From NCBI RefSeq assembly GCF_004124325.1, contig NZ_QBDT01000002.1, positions 230,965 to 294,964 of the forward strand: 64,000 nt of DNA. The letters run 5' to 3'. The notes under the pieces are model-generated. The model saw only the letters and a program-made list of their open reading frames with translations. It had not been told where the DNA came from and ran no database searches. The position numbers were made by a program, and so were the translations under genes. The DNA comes from Streptomyces sp. L2 (lineage in GTDB: Bacteria; Actinomycetota; Actinomycetes; Streptomycetales; Streptomycetaceae). Below, piece after piece: positions 27,058 to 37,468 of this stretch (positions are counted from its first letter, which is position 1; each line of letters begins with the position of its first letter).

Positions 27058-28536
27058 ATGCGGCGTTTGAGCACGTCCCACGTGGAATCAGGGACAGAAC
27101 GCCCTCGATTAGCCAACGGCGCCCGTCTGCCCCATAACGCGAAGACACGGTGTTATCTGCCGATGACACTGGCCGCGGACACGACGGGCGCCGGCCTACC
27201 TGTCCTCGGCGTGTTCACTGCCACGGAACAGGCTCACGCGGCGCTCGCCGCAGGGACCGCGGCGGCAGCCTGGCTGGGCGTAAGGGCGTCGCACGGGCGG
27301 TACACCTCCCAGGAGTTGGGCGAATCGCGGGGCGGCCTGCCCGTGCTGCGGGACTGGCTGACCCTGCTCGGGCTGCTGGCGGTGGTACGGGTACTCACGG
27401 GCGAGGGATCCCAGCCGGCGCCGGCCCTGCTGGCGCTGGCCGTGGCGCCGGTGGTGACGGCGCTGTGCCGGAAGGCGACGCATCGGCATCTGACCGCGTC
27501 GCGGCGTGAGGCGCGGGCGCTGCACCGGGTGGTGGTGGTCGGTGAGCCGAGCGCGGCGGACGAGGTGGTCGAGCATCTGGCCGCGCGTACCCACCACCCG
27601 TATGTGGTCACGGGGGTCGTCCCGGTGGGCGATGGCCACCCTGTGGCGGGGGCTCCGGTCGTGGCCCGGCTCGGCACCACGCGGCCGGAAGTCTGGAGCG
27701 ACGACGGGGTGCCCGTACTCATGGCCGCCGAACGACTGGGCGTGCGACTGGTGCTGGTGGCGCCGGGACCGCTGCTGAACGGGGAGCGGCTGCGCCGCCT
27801 TTCATGGGCCCTGCATGACGGCGGGCTGCGTATGGCCCTGGCACCGGGACTGACGGACGTGGCGGCGCACAGGCTCCGGACCGACACCGTGGCGGGGCTG
27901 TCACTGCTGCATGTAGCACCACCGGCGCGGCGCGGAGCCCAGCCAGCGGCGAAGGCGGTGCTCGACCGGGCGGGCGCCGTCCTGGGTCTCCTGCTCCTCG
28001 CCCCGTTGTGCGGGGCCATCGCTCTGGCGATACGGCTGGATTCTCCCGGTCCGGTACTGCACCGGCAGACCCGGACCGGGCAGTGGGGCGCGCCCTTCAC
28101 CATGTGGAAGTTCCGCACGATGGTGGCGGACGCGGAACAGCGGCGCCAGCAACTCGCCGCGGCGAATGAACAGGACGGACCATTGTTCAAGATCCGCCAG
28201 GACCCGCGGGTGACGCGGGTGGGGCGATGGTTGCGGCGCACTTCGCTGGACGAGCTGCCCCAACTGCTGAACGTGGCGCGCGGCGAGATGTCACTGGTGG
28301 GCCCGCGCCCGCCGCTGCCGGACGAGGCGGCGCGCTACGACCAGCTTGAGGCCCGCCGGCTGGCGGTAAAACCCGGCATGACCGGGCTGTGGCAGGTCAG
28401 CGGGCGCTCAGACCTGTCGTGGGACGAGACCGTGGCGCTGGACCTGCGCTACGCGGACAACTGGTCGCTCGGCGGCGACCTGGATGTCATGGCCCGCACC
28501 TTCCGGGCGGTCGTCGACGGCCGCGGAGCGTACTGA
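27058..28536 (+). CDS. Polyprenyl-phosphate glycosylphosphotransferase (exopolysaccharide initiating enzyme, WcaJ/CpsE-like)
   Basis: 492 residues from ATG 27058, directly after AGGGGAG. N-terminal hydrophobic segments and a CoA-binding-like Rossmann region (VVVVGEPSAADEVVEHLAAR) precede the catalytic domain (about 300-492). Its signatures are KFRTMVADAEQR, FKIRQDPRVTRVGRWLRRTS, LDELPQLLNVARGEMSLVGP and RLAVKPGMTGLWQVSGRS. This family moves hexose-1-phosphate from a UDP-sugar to undecaprenyl phosphate, starting a repeat-unit glycan at the membrane. It lies beside GDP-fucose synthesis genes, which fits a fucose-containing polymer. No flippase or polymerase is in the window. Confidence 0.88.
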   Translation: MRRLSTSHVESGTERPRLANGARLPHNAKTRCYLPMTLAADTTGAGLPVLGVFTATEQAHAALAAGTAAAAWLGVRASHGRYTSQELGESRGGLPVLRDWLTLLGLLAVVRVLTGEGSQPAPALLALAVAPVVTALCRKATHRHLTASRREARALHRVVVVGEPSAADEVVEHLAARTHHPYVVTGVVPVGDGHPVAGAPVVARLGTTRPEVWSDDGVPVLMAAERLGVRLVLVAPGPLLNGERLRRLSWALHDGGLRMALAPGLTDVAAHRLRTDTVAGLSLLHVAPPARRGAQPAAKAVLDRAGAVLGLLLLAPLCGAIALAIRLDSPGPVLHRQTRTGQWGAPFTMWKFRTMVADAEQRRQQLAAANEQDGPLFKIRQDPRVTRVGRWLRRTSLDELPQLLNVARGEMSLVGPRPPLPDEAARYDQLEARRLAVKPGMTGLWQVSGRSDLSWDETVALDLRYADNWSLGGDLDVMARTFRAVVDGRGAY

Positions 28537-28717
28537 CGTGGCGCTCCACTCAGGTGCCCGTCCCGCGGCGGGGGCCGGGCACCGCCCGCTCACTGCCAAA
28601 ACCCCAGGCCGTGCCGCGCTGGTCTCTGGCGCCACCGCGGCCCACCCGCCGGACGCATCGGATGCGGCCCCCGCGGGGGATCTCACGCCGGTGGCGTGGC
28701 GGGGGCACGCCATACGA

Positions 28718-29668
28718 TCAGGCTTCGGCGGTCTTCCGCCAGTCCTCATAGACAGCCGCTATCCCGTCGCGCAGCGCGATCTTCGGCTGCCAGCCCAGCG
28801 AGGTGATGCGCGAGACGTCGAGAAGCTTGCGGGGCGTGCCATCGGGCTTACTGGGGTCGAAGGTGAGGGAACCCCGATAGCCGACCACGTCCCCCACGGT
28901 CTGTGCGAGGTCACGAATGGTCAGGTCCTCGCCGCAGCCGACGTTGACCGGCTCATCCGCGTCGTAGGCGCGCAGCAGCACCGTGCAGGCGGCGGCCAGA
29001 TCGTCGACGTGGAGGAACTCACGGCGCGGGGTGCCGCTGCCCCACAGCACCACCTCGCTCGCACCGTCGCGTTTCGCCTCGTGGAACCGGCGGATCAGCG
29101 CCGGCAGGACGTGCGAGGTCTCCAAATCGAAGTTGTCACCAGGCCCGTAGAGGTTTGTCGGCATGGCGGAGATGAAGGAGGCGCCGTACTGCCGCCGATA
29201 GGCTCGCACCTGCGTGATTCCGGCGATCTTGGCAAGGGCATACGGTTCGTTCGTCGGTTCCAGGGGGCCCGTCAGCAGCGCGTCTTCATGGATGGGCTGG
29301 GACGCGTGCTTGGGATAGATGCAGGAGGACCCCAGGAACAGCAGTCGGTGTACCCCCGCTGCGTGAGCGCCGCCGATCACACTCAGCTGGATCCGCAAAT
29401 TGTCCTCGATGAACGGCACCGGATATGTGCTGTTCGCCAGAATGCCGCCTACCTTCGCCGCGGCGAGCACCACCGCCCAAGGACGCGTGTCCCGCAGGTA
29501 CGCCTCCGTGCGCGCAGCGTCGCGCAGGTCCAGCCGGTCACGGCCGACGGTGACCACTTCATAGCCCTCGGCCGCCAGGCGGCGGGCGAGGGCGGATCCG
29601 ACCAGGCCGCGGTGGCCCGCCACGAATATCCGGGACCCGTCCGGCAGTAACTCGTTCACTCGCGTCAT
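28718..29668 (-). CDS. fcl: GDP-L-fucose synthase
   Basis: 316 residues. Short-chain dehydrogenase fold with [16 protein letters not shown] at the N-terminus. The catalytic triad is visible as Ser in [10 protein letters not shown], and Tyr and Lys in [11 protein letters not shown]. The substrate loop [11 protein letters not shown] is typical. It performs epimerisation and NADPH reduction of GDP-4-keto-6-deoxymannose. It is divergent from the dehydratase gene making its substrate, sharing a 90-bp promoter region. ATG 29677 nine bases upstream is a possible alternative start. Confidence 0.92.
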   Translation of the reverse strand: MTRVNELLPDGSRIFVAGHRGLVGSALARRLAAEGYEVVTVGRDRLDLRDAARTEAYLRDTRPWAVVLAAAKVGGILANSTYPVPFIEDNLRIQLSVIGGAHAAGVHRLLFLGSSCIYPKHASQPIHEDALLTGPLEPTNEPYALAKIAGITQVRAYRRQYGASFISAMPTNLYGPGDNFDLETSHVLPALIRRFHEAKRDGASEVVLWGSGTPRREFLHVDDLAAACTVLLRAYDADEPVNVGCGEDLTIRDLAQTVGDVVGYRGSLTFDPSKPDGTPRKLLDVSRITSLGWQPKIALRDGIAAVYEDWRKTAEA

Positions 29669-29758
29669 AGAACCCATGGCTCCGGATTGTGCCAGGGCGC
29701 CGACCGCGCGTCGCCGCACACCAGGAACCACGCAACACACCCCGAGGGGCGCATCACC

Positions 29759-30772
29759 ATGACCAAAACCGCGCTGATCACCGGAATCACCGGACAGGAC
29801 GGCTCCTACCTCGCTGAACTGCTGCTGTCCAAGGGCTACACCGTGCACGGCCTCATCCGCCGCTCGTCCTCCATCAACACCGACCGGCTCGACCACCTCT
29901 ACCAAGGTCCGCAGGAGCCCGACCGCCGGCTCGTGCTGCACCACGCCGACCTCTCCGACGGCGTGGTACTGGTGAACCTCTTACGCGACCTGCGCCCCGA
30001 CGAGGTCTACAACCTCGGCGCCCAGTCCCATGTCCGGGTCTCCTTCGACACCCCGCTCTACACCGCGGACGTCACCGGCGTCGGCTCCCTCCGGCTGCTG
30101 GAGGCGATCCGGGCGAGCGGCATCGACACCCGGATCTACCAGGCATCCTCCTCGGAGATGTTCGGCTCCACCCCGCCCCCGCAGAACGAGCTCACCCCGT
30201 TCCACCCCCGCAGCCCCTACGGCTGCGCCAAGGTCTTCGGCTACTGGGCAACGGTCAACTACCGCGAGGCCTACGACCTGTTCGCCGTCAACGGCATCCT
30301 CTTCAATCACGAGTCGCCCCGTCGCGGCGAGACCTTCGTCACCCGCAAGATCACCCGAGCCGTGGCCCGGATCCGGGCAGGCCTGCAGGACCACCTCTAC
30401 CTGGGGAACCTCGACGCCGTAAGGGACTGGGGGTACGCCCCTGAGTACGTCGAGGCGATGTGGCGGATGCTCCAGCACGACAAGCCGGACGACTACGTCG
30501 TGGCGACCGGCACGGCCGGCACCGTACGGCAGTTCCTGGAAGTCGCCTTCGCCGTAGCCGGACTCGAGTGGACCGACCACGTCCGCTTCGATCCCAAGTA
30601 CCAGCGGCCGAGCGAGGTCGACGCGCTCATCGGAGACCCGTCGAAGGCGGAGCGAACGCTGGGCTGGAAGCCTCGCGTTCTGTGGCCGGACCTGGCCCGG
30701 ATCATGGTGGAGGCGGATATATCGCTGCTCGAAGATGAATTGGCAGGCACCTTGGTGCGTATCGACAGATAG
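29759..30772 (+). CDS. gmd: GDP-mannose 4,6-dehydratase
   Basis: 337 residues starting [20 protein letters not shown], with the GxxGxxG NAD(P) motif. [28 protein letters not shown] and the catalytic SSSEMFG with [10 protein letters not shown] (Tyr-x3-Lys) are characteristic, as is [17 protein letters not shown]. It converts GDP-mannose to GDP-4-keto-6-deoxy-mannose, which the divergent fcl product turns into GDP-fucose. A TTA codon (in VNLLRDL) suggests developmental control. The propeller gene starts 27 bp later and may be co-transcribed. Confidence 0.93.
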   Translation: MTKTALITGITGQDGSYLAELLLSKGYTVHGLIRRSSSINTDRLDHLYQGPQEPDRRLVLHHADLSDGVVLVNLLRDLRPDEVYNLGAQSHVRVSFDTPLYTADVTGVGSLRLLEAIRASGIDTRIYQASSSEMFGSTPPPQNELTPFHPRSPYGCAKVFGYWATVNYREAYDLFAVNGILFNHESPRRGETFVTRKITRAVARIRAGLQDHLYLGNLDAVRDWGYAPEYVEAMWRMLQHDKPDDYVVATGTAGTVRQFLEVAFAVAGLEWTDHVRFDPKYQRPSEVDALIGDPSKAERTLGWKPRVLWPDLARIMVEADISLLEDELAGTLVRIDR

Positions 30773-30799
30773 CCAAGAGATTTACCGCAGTGGCCAGTT

Positions 30800-33106
30800 A
30801 TGACCAAGGGGTTGGGAAGGTTTATGCGATTACGGTTGGTTGGGGTGTGTGGGGCTGTTTTGTCGTTGGCTGCGGGTGGGTTGGCCGGGGTGGGGGTGCC
30901 GTCGGCTGTGGCGGTGACCGCGCCGGTCGGGTTGTCGGCGGGTGCGTTGCCGGCGTGGCAGACGAACGGGATCGTGTGGGCGATGGCTCAGGCGGGTGGG
31001 GTGGTGTTCGCTGGGGGGACGTTCTCGGCGGTGCGGCCGCCGGGTGCGGCGGCTGGGAGTGGTGAGCGTCCGGCGGTGAATTTTGTGGCGCTGGATGCGG
31101 CGACGGGTGTGCCGACGTCGTGCCGGTTGTCTTTTACGGTGGGTTCGGGGCTGGCGACGGTGCGGGCGCTGGCGGTGTCGCCGGATGGCGGGACGTTGTA
31201 TGCGGGTGGGCGCTTTGGTGCGGTCAATGGTGTGAAGACCAGTAATGTCGCGGCGATCGATATTCGCAGGTGTGCGCCGAAGGCCGGTTTCAAGGTGTCG
31301 GTGAATGCGACGGTGCGGGCGCTGGATGTCACTGGGGATGCGGTGTATCTCGGTGGTGACTTCACGAAGGTGGCTGGTCAGGCGCGCCGTTACTTCGCTT
31401 CCGTGACGACCTCGGGTGCGTTGCGTCCGTGGACGGCCGATGCCGACGAGGTCGGGCGGACACTCAAGGTCACGCCTGACGGGAAGAACGTCATCCTCGG
31501 CGGCGACTTCTTCCATCTCAATGGTGCCGACTCCCACGCCCTGGCCGTGGTCAACAGCACGACCGGCGCCCTGACCAAGACCTACCCACTCGGCTTCTTC
31601 CCGCACGCCATGGCGAAGGGAACGTCGGGCTGGGAGCCGGACACCCGGGTGAAGGACATCACCACCGACGCCACCGGCTTCTACATCGCCAACGAAGGCT
31701 GGTTCGACGGCAGGACCGCCTTCAGCCTCAAGGACTTCACGATGCGCTGGCGGGACGACTGCTTCGGCGCTACCCAGGCGGTCGAGGTCTACAAGGGTGT
31801 GCTCTATTCCGCCTCCCATGCCCAGGACTGCCATCTCATGGGCGAGTTTCCCCGAGGGCCACGCAAGCACCTGCTGGCCGAATCGGTGAACGATCCGAAA
31901 CTGCTGGGCTGGTCGCCGAACACCAATGACGGGATCGGGGAACAGATCGGGCCGCGCGTGCTGACCACCGCCTCGAAGAACGGCACCGACTACCTGTGGG
32001 TCGGCGGCGAGTTCACCACCGTCAACGACACACCGCAGCAGGGCCTGACCCGCTTCTCCAGCGGCGCCGACACCACGGCGCCCTCGGCCCCCCAGGTCAG
32101 TGCCGGCAGCACCACGCCCGGCCGGATCGACGTGCACTGGCGGTCGAGCCTCGACCTGGATGACAGCGCGCTGACCTACCGGATCTACCGCAACGGCTCC
32201 CACACACCCCTGCACACCGTCACCGGGACCTCCCTGCGGTGGAAGCGCCCGCAGCTGACCTTCACCGACACCCACGTCACCCCGGGGGCGACCTACACCT
32301 ACCGGATCACCGCCAGCGACGGCACCAACACCAGCGTCATGTCCCAGCCCGTCAAGGTCACCGCGGCCAGGACCGCGAACCGGTACGCCCGGCGGGTCGT
32401 CGCCGACGGGGCCAGCCTCTACTGGCGTTTCGAAGAAACGTCCGGCTCGTTCGCCGCGGACTCCTCCGGCACCGACAACGGCGGCGTCCACCGAGGCGCC
32501 CCCGCCTGCGGGATCACCCCCGGCGCCGTACCGGGCTCCCATGCCGCCATCGGCTACCGGGGCGTGGACCCCAAGCAACCGACCGCACCGGAGGACACGG
32601 CCGGCGACTACACCTACAGTGAACGCCCCATAAGCCGCCCCAAGACGTTCTCCATCGAGACCTGGTTCAAAACGACCACCACGTCGGGCGGCAAACTGGT
32701 CGGCTTCGGCGACCGGCAGGAACGGCCGAGCGTCCTTTACGACGACCACGTCTACCTGACCGACGACGGCCGTGTCGTTTTCGGCGTCGTCAACAACCCG
32801 ACGCTCAGCAGCGGCCCAGGCCTGAACAACGGAACCTGGCACCACGTCGTGGCCACCCAGAGCCCCCAGGGGATGCGGCTGTACGTGGACGGCCACCTGC
32901 AAGCCACCAACACCGCCGCGCCCAGCCTCATGGACTACACCGGCTACTGGCACGTGGGCGGCGACTCCGTCAAGCAATGGCCGACCGCCCCCTCAAGCCC
33001 CTACTTCACCGGGCAGATCGACGAGACAGCCATCTACCCAAGCGTGCTGTCCCCTGCTCAGGTCGCACAGCACTACAGCCTCGGAACCCACGGAGTGTCA
33101 CGATGA
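30800..33106 (+). CDS. Secreted beta-propeller protein with FN3 and LamG-like domains (surface adhesin-like)
   Basis: 768 residues. The signal peptide ([20 protein letters not shown]) carries a TTA codon. Residues about 45-430 form propeller blades with repeated VYLGGDF, LYAGGRF and VGGEF motifs. A fibronectin type III domain follows ([20 protein letters not shown]). Residues about 530-768 form a concanavalin-like LamG domain (FSIETWFKTTT, WHHVVATQS, LYVDGHLQA). No sortase signal or membrane anchor is seen. The first 260 codons are almost identical to the gene at 33.6 kb. Its stop overlaps the lipoprotein start (ATGA). Confidence 0.75.
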   Translation: MTKGLGRFMRLRLVGVCGAVLSLAAGGLAGVGVPSAVAVTAPVGLSAGALPAWQTNGIVWAMAQAGGVVFAGGTFSAVRPPGAAAGSGERPAVNFVALDAATGVPTSCRLSFTVGSGLATVRALAVSPDGGTLYAGGRFGAVNGVKTSNVAAIDIRRCAPKAGFKVSVNATVRALDVTGDAVYLGGDFTKVAGQARRYFASVTTSGALRPWTADADEVGRTLKVTPDGKNVILGGDFFHLNGADSHALAVVNSTTGALTKTYPLGFFPHAMAKGTSGWEPDTRVKDITTDATGFYIANEGWFDGRTAFSLKDFTMRWRDDCFGATQAVEVYKGVLYSASHAQDCHLMGEFPRGPRKHLLAESVNDPKLLGWSPNTNDGIGEQIGPRVLTTASKNGTDYLWVGGEFTTVNDTPQQGLTRFSSGADTTAPSAPQVSAGSTTPGRIDVHWRSSLDLDDSALTYRIYRNGSHTPLHTVTGTSLRWKRPQLTFTDTHVTPGATYTYRITASDGTNTSVMSQPVKVTAARTANRYARRVVADGASLYWRFEETSGSFAADSSGTDNGGVHRGAPACGITPGAVPGSHAAIGYRGVDPKQPTAPEDTAGDYTYSERPISRPKTFSIETWFKTTTTSGGKLVGFGDRQERPSVLYDDHVYLTDDGRVVFGVVNNPTLSSGPGLNNGTWHHVVATQSPQGMRLYVDGHLQATNTAAPSLMDYTGYWHVGGDSVKQWPTAPSSPYFTGQIDETAIYPSVLSPAQVAQHYSLGTHGVSR
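30806..31587 (+). repeat. 782-bp direct repeat, copy 1
   Basis: Matches 33627-34408 at a constant offset of 2821 bp. I found a single mismatch in the stretches compared (ttttg against tcttg near the start). It covers the signal peptide and the first propeller blades. Much of the first 600 bp uses G- or T-ending codons, unlike the C-ending codons after it. Confidence 0.9.
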
Positions 33107-33576
33107 AGACCAAGCCCACGAGGCGTCCCATGACCGGCCGTGTGAGCGCGGCATGTGCGGGCGTGGCGGCCGCGGTGCTGCTGGCAGCCGGATGCGGCAG
33201 CGGGAACGCCCACCACGACCGGGCGGCCCAGAGCCCCTCGGCGACAGCCTCGGCGACGCCGAAGTCCCCGGCGAAGGACGCGGACAAGCTCCCGCCGGGC
33301 CCCACCGTGCCCAAGGCCGAACTCACGCCCGCCACCGGCACGTTCACCAAGAAGCAGAAGAAGTACCTCACCAACCGGGTCCCCAAGGGAATCGACCCGG
33401 CAGCCATCCTGGAAGCCGGCCAGGACACCTGCGACCGCATCGCCCGTACCGCCAAACACGACCGCGACGCGGCCGTCGGAGCCATTCGGAGCGGTGAGAT
33501 CACCGGGGCAAAGGACGCCATCACGCAGCTCTGCCCCCAGTACAAGCCATTACTCGAAGCAGCGGGAAAGAAATGA
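33103..33576 (+). CDS. Small lipoprotein, DUF732-like
   Basis: 157 residues with start and stop both overlapping neighbours (ATGA at each end), so it is translationally coupled between the two propeller genes. The signal peptide ends in the lipobox LLAAGC. A Ser/Ala/Pro linker precedes a small helical domain with two Cys ([10 protein letters not shown] and [12 protein letters not shown]), spaced as in DUF732 proteins. It is probably anchored on the outer membrane face. A complex with the propeller proteins is an inference from gene order. Confidence 0.72.
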   Translation: MKTKPTRRPMTGRVSAACAGVAAAVLLAAGCGSGNAHHDRAAQSPSATASATPKSPAKDADKLPPGPTVPKAELTPATGTFTKKQKKYLTNRVPKGIDPAAILEAGQDTCDRIARTAKHDRDAAVGAIRSGEITGAKDAITQLCPQYKPLLEAAGKK

Positions 33577-35537
33577 CACGAAGTGAAAGCCGCTCTGACC
33601 GTGACGTCAGTGGCATGACATCGGAAAAGGGGTTGGGAAGGTTTATGCGATTACGGTTGGTTGGGGTGTGTGGGGCTGTCTTGTCGTTGGCTGCGGGTGG
33701 GTTGGCCGGGGTGGGGGTGCCGTCGGCTGTGGCGGTGACCGCGCCGGTCGGGTTGTCGGCGGGTGCGTTGCCGGCGTGGCAGACGAACGGGATCGTGTGG
33801 GCGATGGCTCAGGCGGGTGGGGTGGTGTTCGCTGGGGGGACGTTCTCGGCGGTGCGGCCGCCGGGTGCGGCGGCTGGGAGTGGTGAGCGTCCGGCGGTGA
33901 ATTTTGTGGCGCTGGATGCGGCGACGGGTGTGCCGACGTCGTGCCGGTTGTCTTTTACGGTGGGTTCGGGGCTGGCGACGGTGCGGGCGCTGGCGGTGTC
34001 GCCGGATGGCGGGACGTTGTATGCGGGTGGGCGCTTTGGTGCGGTCAATGGTGTGAAGACCAGTAATGTCGCGGCGATCGATATTCGCAGGTGTGCGCCG
34101 AAGGCCGGTTTCAAGGTGTCGGTGAATGCGACGGTGCGGGCGCTGGATGTCACTGGGGATGCGGTGTATCTCGGTGGTGACTTCACGAAGGTGGCTGGTC
34201 AGGCGCGCCGTTACTTCGCTTCCGTGACGACCTCGGGTGCGTTGCGTCCGTGGACGGCCGATGCCGACGAGGTCGGGCGGACACTCAAGGTCACGCCTGA
34301 CGGGAAGAACGTCATCCTCGGCGGCGACTTCTTCCATCTCAATGGTGCCGACTCCCACGCCCTGGCCGTGGTCAACAGCACGACCGGCGCCCTGACCAAG
34401 ACCTACCCCGCGGGCTTCATCGACGCCAAGGCCGTGGTGAAGGACATCACCACCGACGCCACCGGCTTCTACACAGGCGGCGAAGACGTCGGCGGCACCG
34501 ACGAGGGCCGGACCGCCTTCAACCTCACCGACTTCAATCAGCGCTGGCGGGACACCTGCGCGGGCGCGACCCAGGCGGTCGAGGTCTACAAGGGCGTCCT
34601 GTACTCCGCCTCACACGCGCACGACTGCAGCAGCATGGGCGAATTCCCGCAGCTGCGGAACGACCGCCAGCACCTGCTCGCCGAATCGGTCAACAACCCG
34701 GCACTGCTGAGCTGGTTCCCCGACACCAACGACGGCATCGGCGAGCACATCGGGCCGCGCGTGCTGACCACCGCCTCGAAGAACGGCACCGACTACCTGT
34801 GGGTCGGCGGCGAGTTCACCACCGTCAACAACAAGCCGCAGCAGGGCCTGACCCGCTTCTCCAGCGGCCCCGACACCACGGCCCCATCGGCCCCCCAGGC
34901 CAGCGCCAGCAGCACACGGCCCGGCCAGATCGACCTGAGCTGGACGTCCAGCCTCGACCTGGACGACAGCGATCTGACCTACCGGATCTACCGCAACGGC
35001 TCCCACACACCCCTGCACACCGTCACCGCCTCATCGCTGTTCTGGAAGCGCCCGCAGCTGACCTTCACCGACACCCACGTCACCCCGGGGGCGACCTACA
35101 CCTACCGGATCACCGCGAGCGACGGCACCAACACCAGCCGGTCCGCGCCCGTCACCCTCATCGCTTCGCCACCCAGCGGTCCGCTGCGCCGTGGCTACAA
35201 CCCCGCCCTCGGCAGCCACGTCGCGACCTCCCGGCCCCTGCCGCCCGGATACACCCTCGAAGCGACCTGGCACCTCGACGCCGGCCAGCAGCCCGGCACG
35301 GTCAGGCTCTACGAATGCCAGGCAGGAGGCAAGGGCTCCCTGCTCACTCGGGACCCCGGGTGCGAAGGCCAGCGCCCGCTGGGCCCGGTCGGCTACATCC
35401 ACACCAGCCAGGTACCGGGAACCCTCCCCCTCTACCGCTGTTACATCCCCGGCAACGGCGACCACTTCGTGTCTCCCCGGTCCGACTGTGAGGGCCCCTA
35501 CACCAGGGAATCCCTGCTCGGCTACGCCCTCCCCTGA
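33573..35537 (+). CDS. Secreted beta-propeller protein 2 with FN3 and LYRCY-type C-terminal repeats
   Basis: 654 residues as drawn from ATG 33573; ATG 33615 ([10 protein letters not shown]) matches the start of the sister gene and may be the real one. The propeller and FN3 domains follow the sister protein closely, but from about codon 275 the two diverge. The C-terminus lacks LamG. It carries units with [28 protein letters not shown] and Cys residues, related to the six repeats of the GH29-like enzyme at 18.4 kb. The first part is a 782-bp near-identical duplicate. A TTA codon lies in the signal peptide. Confidence 0.75.
   Translation: MTRSESRSDRDVSGMTSEKGLGRFMRLRLVGVCGAVLSLAAGGLAGVGVPSAVAVTAPVGLSAGALPAWQTNGIVWAMAQAGGVVFAGGTFSAVRPPGAAAGSGERPAVNFVALDAATGVPTSCRLSFTVGSGLATVRALAVSPDGGTLYAGGRFGAVNGVKTSNVAAIDIRRCAPKAGFKVSVNATVRALDVTGDAVYLGGDFTKVAGQARRYFASVTTSGALRPWTADADEVGRTLKVTPDGKNVILGGDFFHLNGADSHALAVVNSTTGALTKTYPAGFIDAKAVVKDITTDATGFYTGGEDVGGTDEGRTAFNLTDFNQRWRDTCAGATQAVEVYKGVLYSASHAHDCSSMGEFPQLRNDRQHLLAESVNNPALLSWFPDTNDGIGEHIGPRVLTTASKNGTDYLWVGGEFTTVNNKPQQGLTRFSSGPDTTAPSAPQASASSTRPGQIDLSWTSSLDLDDSDLTYRIYRNGSHTPLHTVTASSLFWKRPQLTFTDTHVTPGATYTYRITASDGTNTSRSAPVTLIASPPSGPLRRGYNPALGSHVATSRPLPPGYTLEATWHLDAGQQPGTVRLYECQAGGKGSLLTRDPGCEGQRPLGPVGYIHTSQVPGTLPLYRCYIPGNGDHFVSPRSDCEGPYTRESLLGYALP
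33627..34408 (+). repeat. 782-bp direct repeat, copy 2
   Basis: Partner of 30806-31587. The sharp end of identity inside both genes suggests recent tandem duplication or gene conversion. Confidence 0.9.
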
Positions 35538-35561
35538 CCTCCCCACCCAGGGAGGAAAACC

Positions 35562-35597
35562 GCTCGTCCAGGCCGCCCTCGCGCGGCCTGGACGAGC
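35562..35597 (+). terminator. 15-bp perfect hairpin after the propeller gene
   Basis: GCTCGTCCAGGCCGC (35562-35576) and GCGGCCTGGACGAGC (35583-35597) pair around six bases, 25 bp after the stop. It probably ends the gmd-propeller transcript. Confidence 0.7.
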
Positions 35598-35671
35598 CCT
35601 CGGCGCGACCGACCGCAGAGGCGGGGAACAGCGACAGCCGCGACCGAAAGCGGCGGAGAAAGGAAGCACGG

Positions 35672-36511
35672 GTGACGAAACTGCCCATCACGGTGGTCAT
35701 ACCCACCAAGAACGAGGCCGAGAACATCGCCGCGGCCATTCGGTCCGTCATCGATCACTTCGAGGCCGTGGTCGTCGTCGACTCCCACAGCACCGACGAC
35801 ACCTGCTCGATCGCGGCAACGCTGGGCGCCGAGGTCGTCTCCTACGCGTGGGACGGCGCGTATCCGAAGAAGAAGCAGTGGTGCCTGGACAACGTGCGGT
35901 CCCGGACTCGATGGGTGCTCTTCCTCGACGGCGATGAACGAGTGAGCCTCGCGCTGCTGGCAGAGCTGCGGTACGTCTTCTCCAGGCCGGTGAAGGCCGC
36001 GGCGTTCGATATCCCCTTGGACTACTGGTTCGCGGGCCGCCGCCTGCGGCACGGCTACACCATCGTCAAACGGGCCCTCATGGACCGGACACGGTGTCAT
36101 TTCCCGGTGCTCGACGACCTGGACGCGCCAGGCATGGGTGAGCAGGAGGGCCACTACCAGCCGGTGGCGGAGGACAGCTCCGAGGCTGTACGGAGGCTGA
36201 AGTCGCCGATCGAGCACGAGGACCTCGACCCCGTGCGCACCTGGTTCGACCGGCACAACCGCTACTCCGACTGGGAGGCGTGGCTGGAGCACCACCCGGA
36301 GGTGAAGGAGTCCACCCGGCAGGCCAAGTCCCGGCAGGGACAGCTCTTTCACAAGGCACCCCTCAAGCCGCTCGTGTCCTTCGTGTACGCCTACCTCTAC
36401 AAGCGAGGGTTCCTGGACGGCCGGGCCGGCTTGGACTACGCGCTGGCCATGAGCTTCTACCGCTGGCAGATAGGCCTCAAGGCGAGAGAGCTCAAGACGG
36501 AGCGACCTTGA
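35672..36511 (+). CDS. Small cytoplasmic family 2 glycosyltransferase (WaaE/KdtX-like)
   Basis: 279 residues from GTG 35672 behind AAAGGAAG. The GT-A fold starts ITVVIPTKNEAENIAAAIRS. The metal-binding motif is FLDGDERVS, and the family pattern AYPKKKQWCLDNVR is present. C-terminal basic helices follow, without strong membrane segments. WaaE-type enzymes add a single beta-linked glucose or similar sugar to a lipid-linked glycan. Its place after the GDP-fucose and propeller genes suggests a role in the same surface glycan. Confidence 0.82.
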   Translation: MTKLPITVVIPTKNEAENIAAAIRSVIDHFEAVVVVDSHSTDDTCSIAATLGAEVVSYAWDGAYPKKKQWCLDNVRSRTRWVLFLDGDERVSLALLAELRYVFSRPVKAAAFDIPLDYWFAGRRLRHGYTIVKRALMDRTRCHFPVLDDLDAPGMGEQEGHYQPVAEDSSEAVRRLKSPIEHEDLDPVRTWFDRHNRYSDWEAWLEHHPEVKESTRQAKSRQGQLFHKAPLKPLVSFVYAYLYKRGFLDGRAGLDYALAMSFYRWQIGLKARELKTERP

Positions 36512-36696
36512 CCGCCTATTCCCGGAGGAATAAATATCATGCCATTTTCCCTCGGCGGGAGATCGGGCTGAAGCCGTAAAGCGGATTCTGCATGCCTATT
36601 CTTCGGGGAGTGACAGGGTATTCTCGAAGAATTCCGGAGCCTCTATATGGGCATGGAGTCGGCACTGTTATTCCGGCATGCAAGGAGGATGAAGCG

Positions 36697-37395
36697 ATGG
36701 TATGCCACATGAAGCCGTGTGGAGGGCTGGTCTGGAGGTGGAATTGGGTGCTGAGAGTCGGCGCCGTGGCAGCTTCTGTGTCGGCGGGATTCATGTTCGC
36801 CGTCAGCGCGGATGCGTCCGCCGGTGAACTCGCTCCGCGGACGCACTCGTTGCAGCCCCCACAGGAACGGCACGGACACGCGCAGATCACCCTGCGCCAC
36901 GAGTCCGGCTCCGATCATGCGGCAGGCGACTCCGGGACCACCGGATGGTCCGTCAGTGCCGACGGCGTCAAGACCTGGCTGGGGCCACTGGCACGCAACC
37001 ACGTCACCGGTACCGTCACGTACCCGACCGACCCACCCGTCGGGGGCCCGCACAACCCCGTGTGGCTGGACTGCAACGGCGAGGTCTACACGGAACCGGT
37101 GCGGAACGAAAACGCCGTGCACTCGCTCGAGCACGGCGCGGTCTGGGTGACGTACAACAGCAAGGCGTCCAAGGCAGACGTCACGGCGCTGGCGGCAAAG
37201 GTGAGGAAGACGCCGTACACGATGATGAGTCCGTACGAGCATCAGAAGGACCCCATCATGCTCACCGCTTGGGGGCACCAGCGCACGGTGACGAGCGCGA
37301 GCGATCCGAACGTCGAGACGTTCTTCGCGGCGTATGCCCAGGGGAGGCAGACGCCCGAACCGGGTGCCCCGTGCACAGGCGGGACGATGAAGTGA
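36697..37395 (+). CDS. Secreted DUF3105 protein
   Basis: 232 residues from ATG 36697 after AAGGAGG. The N-terminal hydrophobic segment (VLRVGAVAASVSAGFMFAV) is a signal peptide or anchor. The DUF3105 core is clear: TYPTDPPVGGPHNPVWLDCN, then AVHSLEHGAVWVTY with two His, and a later LTAWGHQ. The His/Cys set suggests metal binding, but the family has no established activity. It is convergent with signal peptidase I. Confidence 0.78.
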   Translation: MVCHMKPCGGLVWRWNWVLRVGAVAASVSAGFMFAVSADASAGELAPRTHSLQPPQERHGHAQITLRHESGSDHAAGDSGTTGWSVSADGVKTWLGPLARNHVTGTVTYPTDPPVGGPHNPVWLDCNGEVYTEPVRNENAVHSLEHGAVWVTYNSKASKADVTALAAKVRKTPYTMMSPYEHQKDPIMLTAWGHQRTVTSASDPNVETFFAAYAQGRQTPEPGAPCTGGTMK

Positions 37396-37468
37396 GGGCG
37401 CCTCGGCGTTCGTGATCGGCCACTCTCCGCCCGGCGCCGGCGCGGCGCGACCGTCACGGGCCGGGCGC

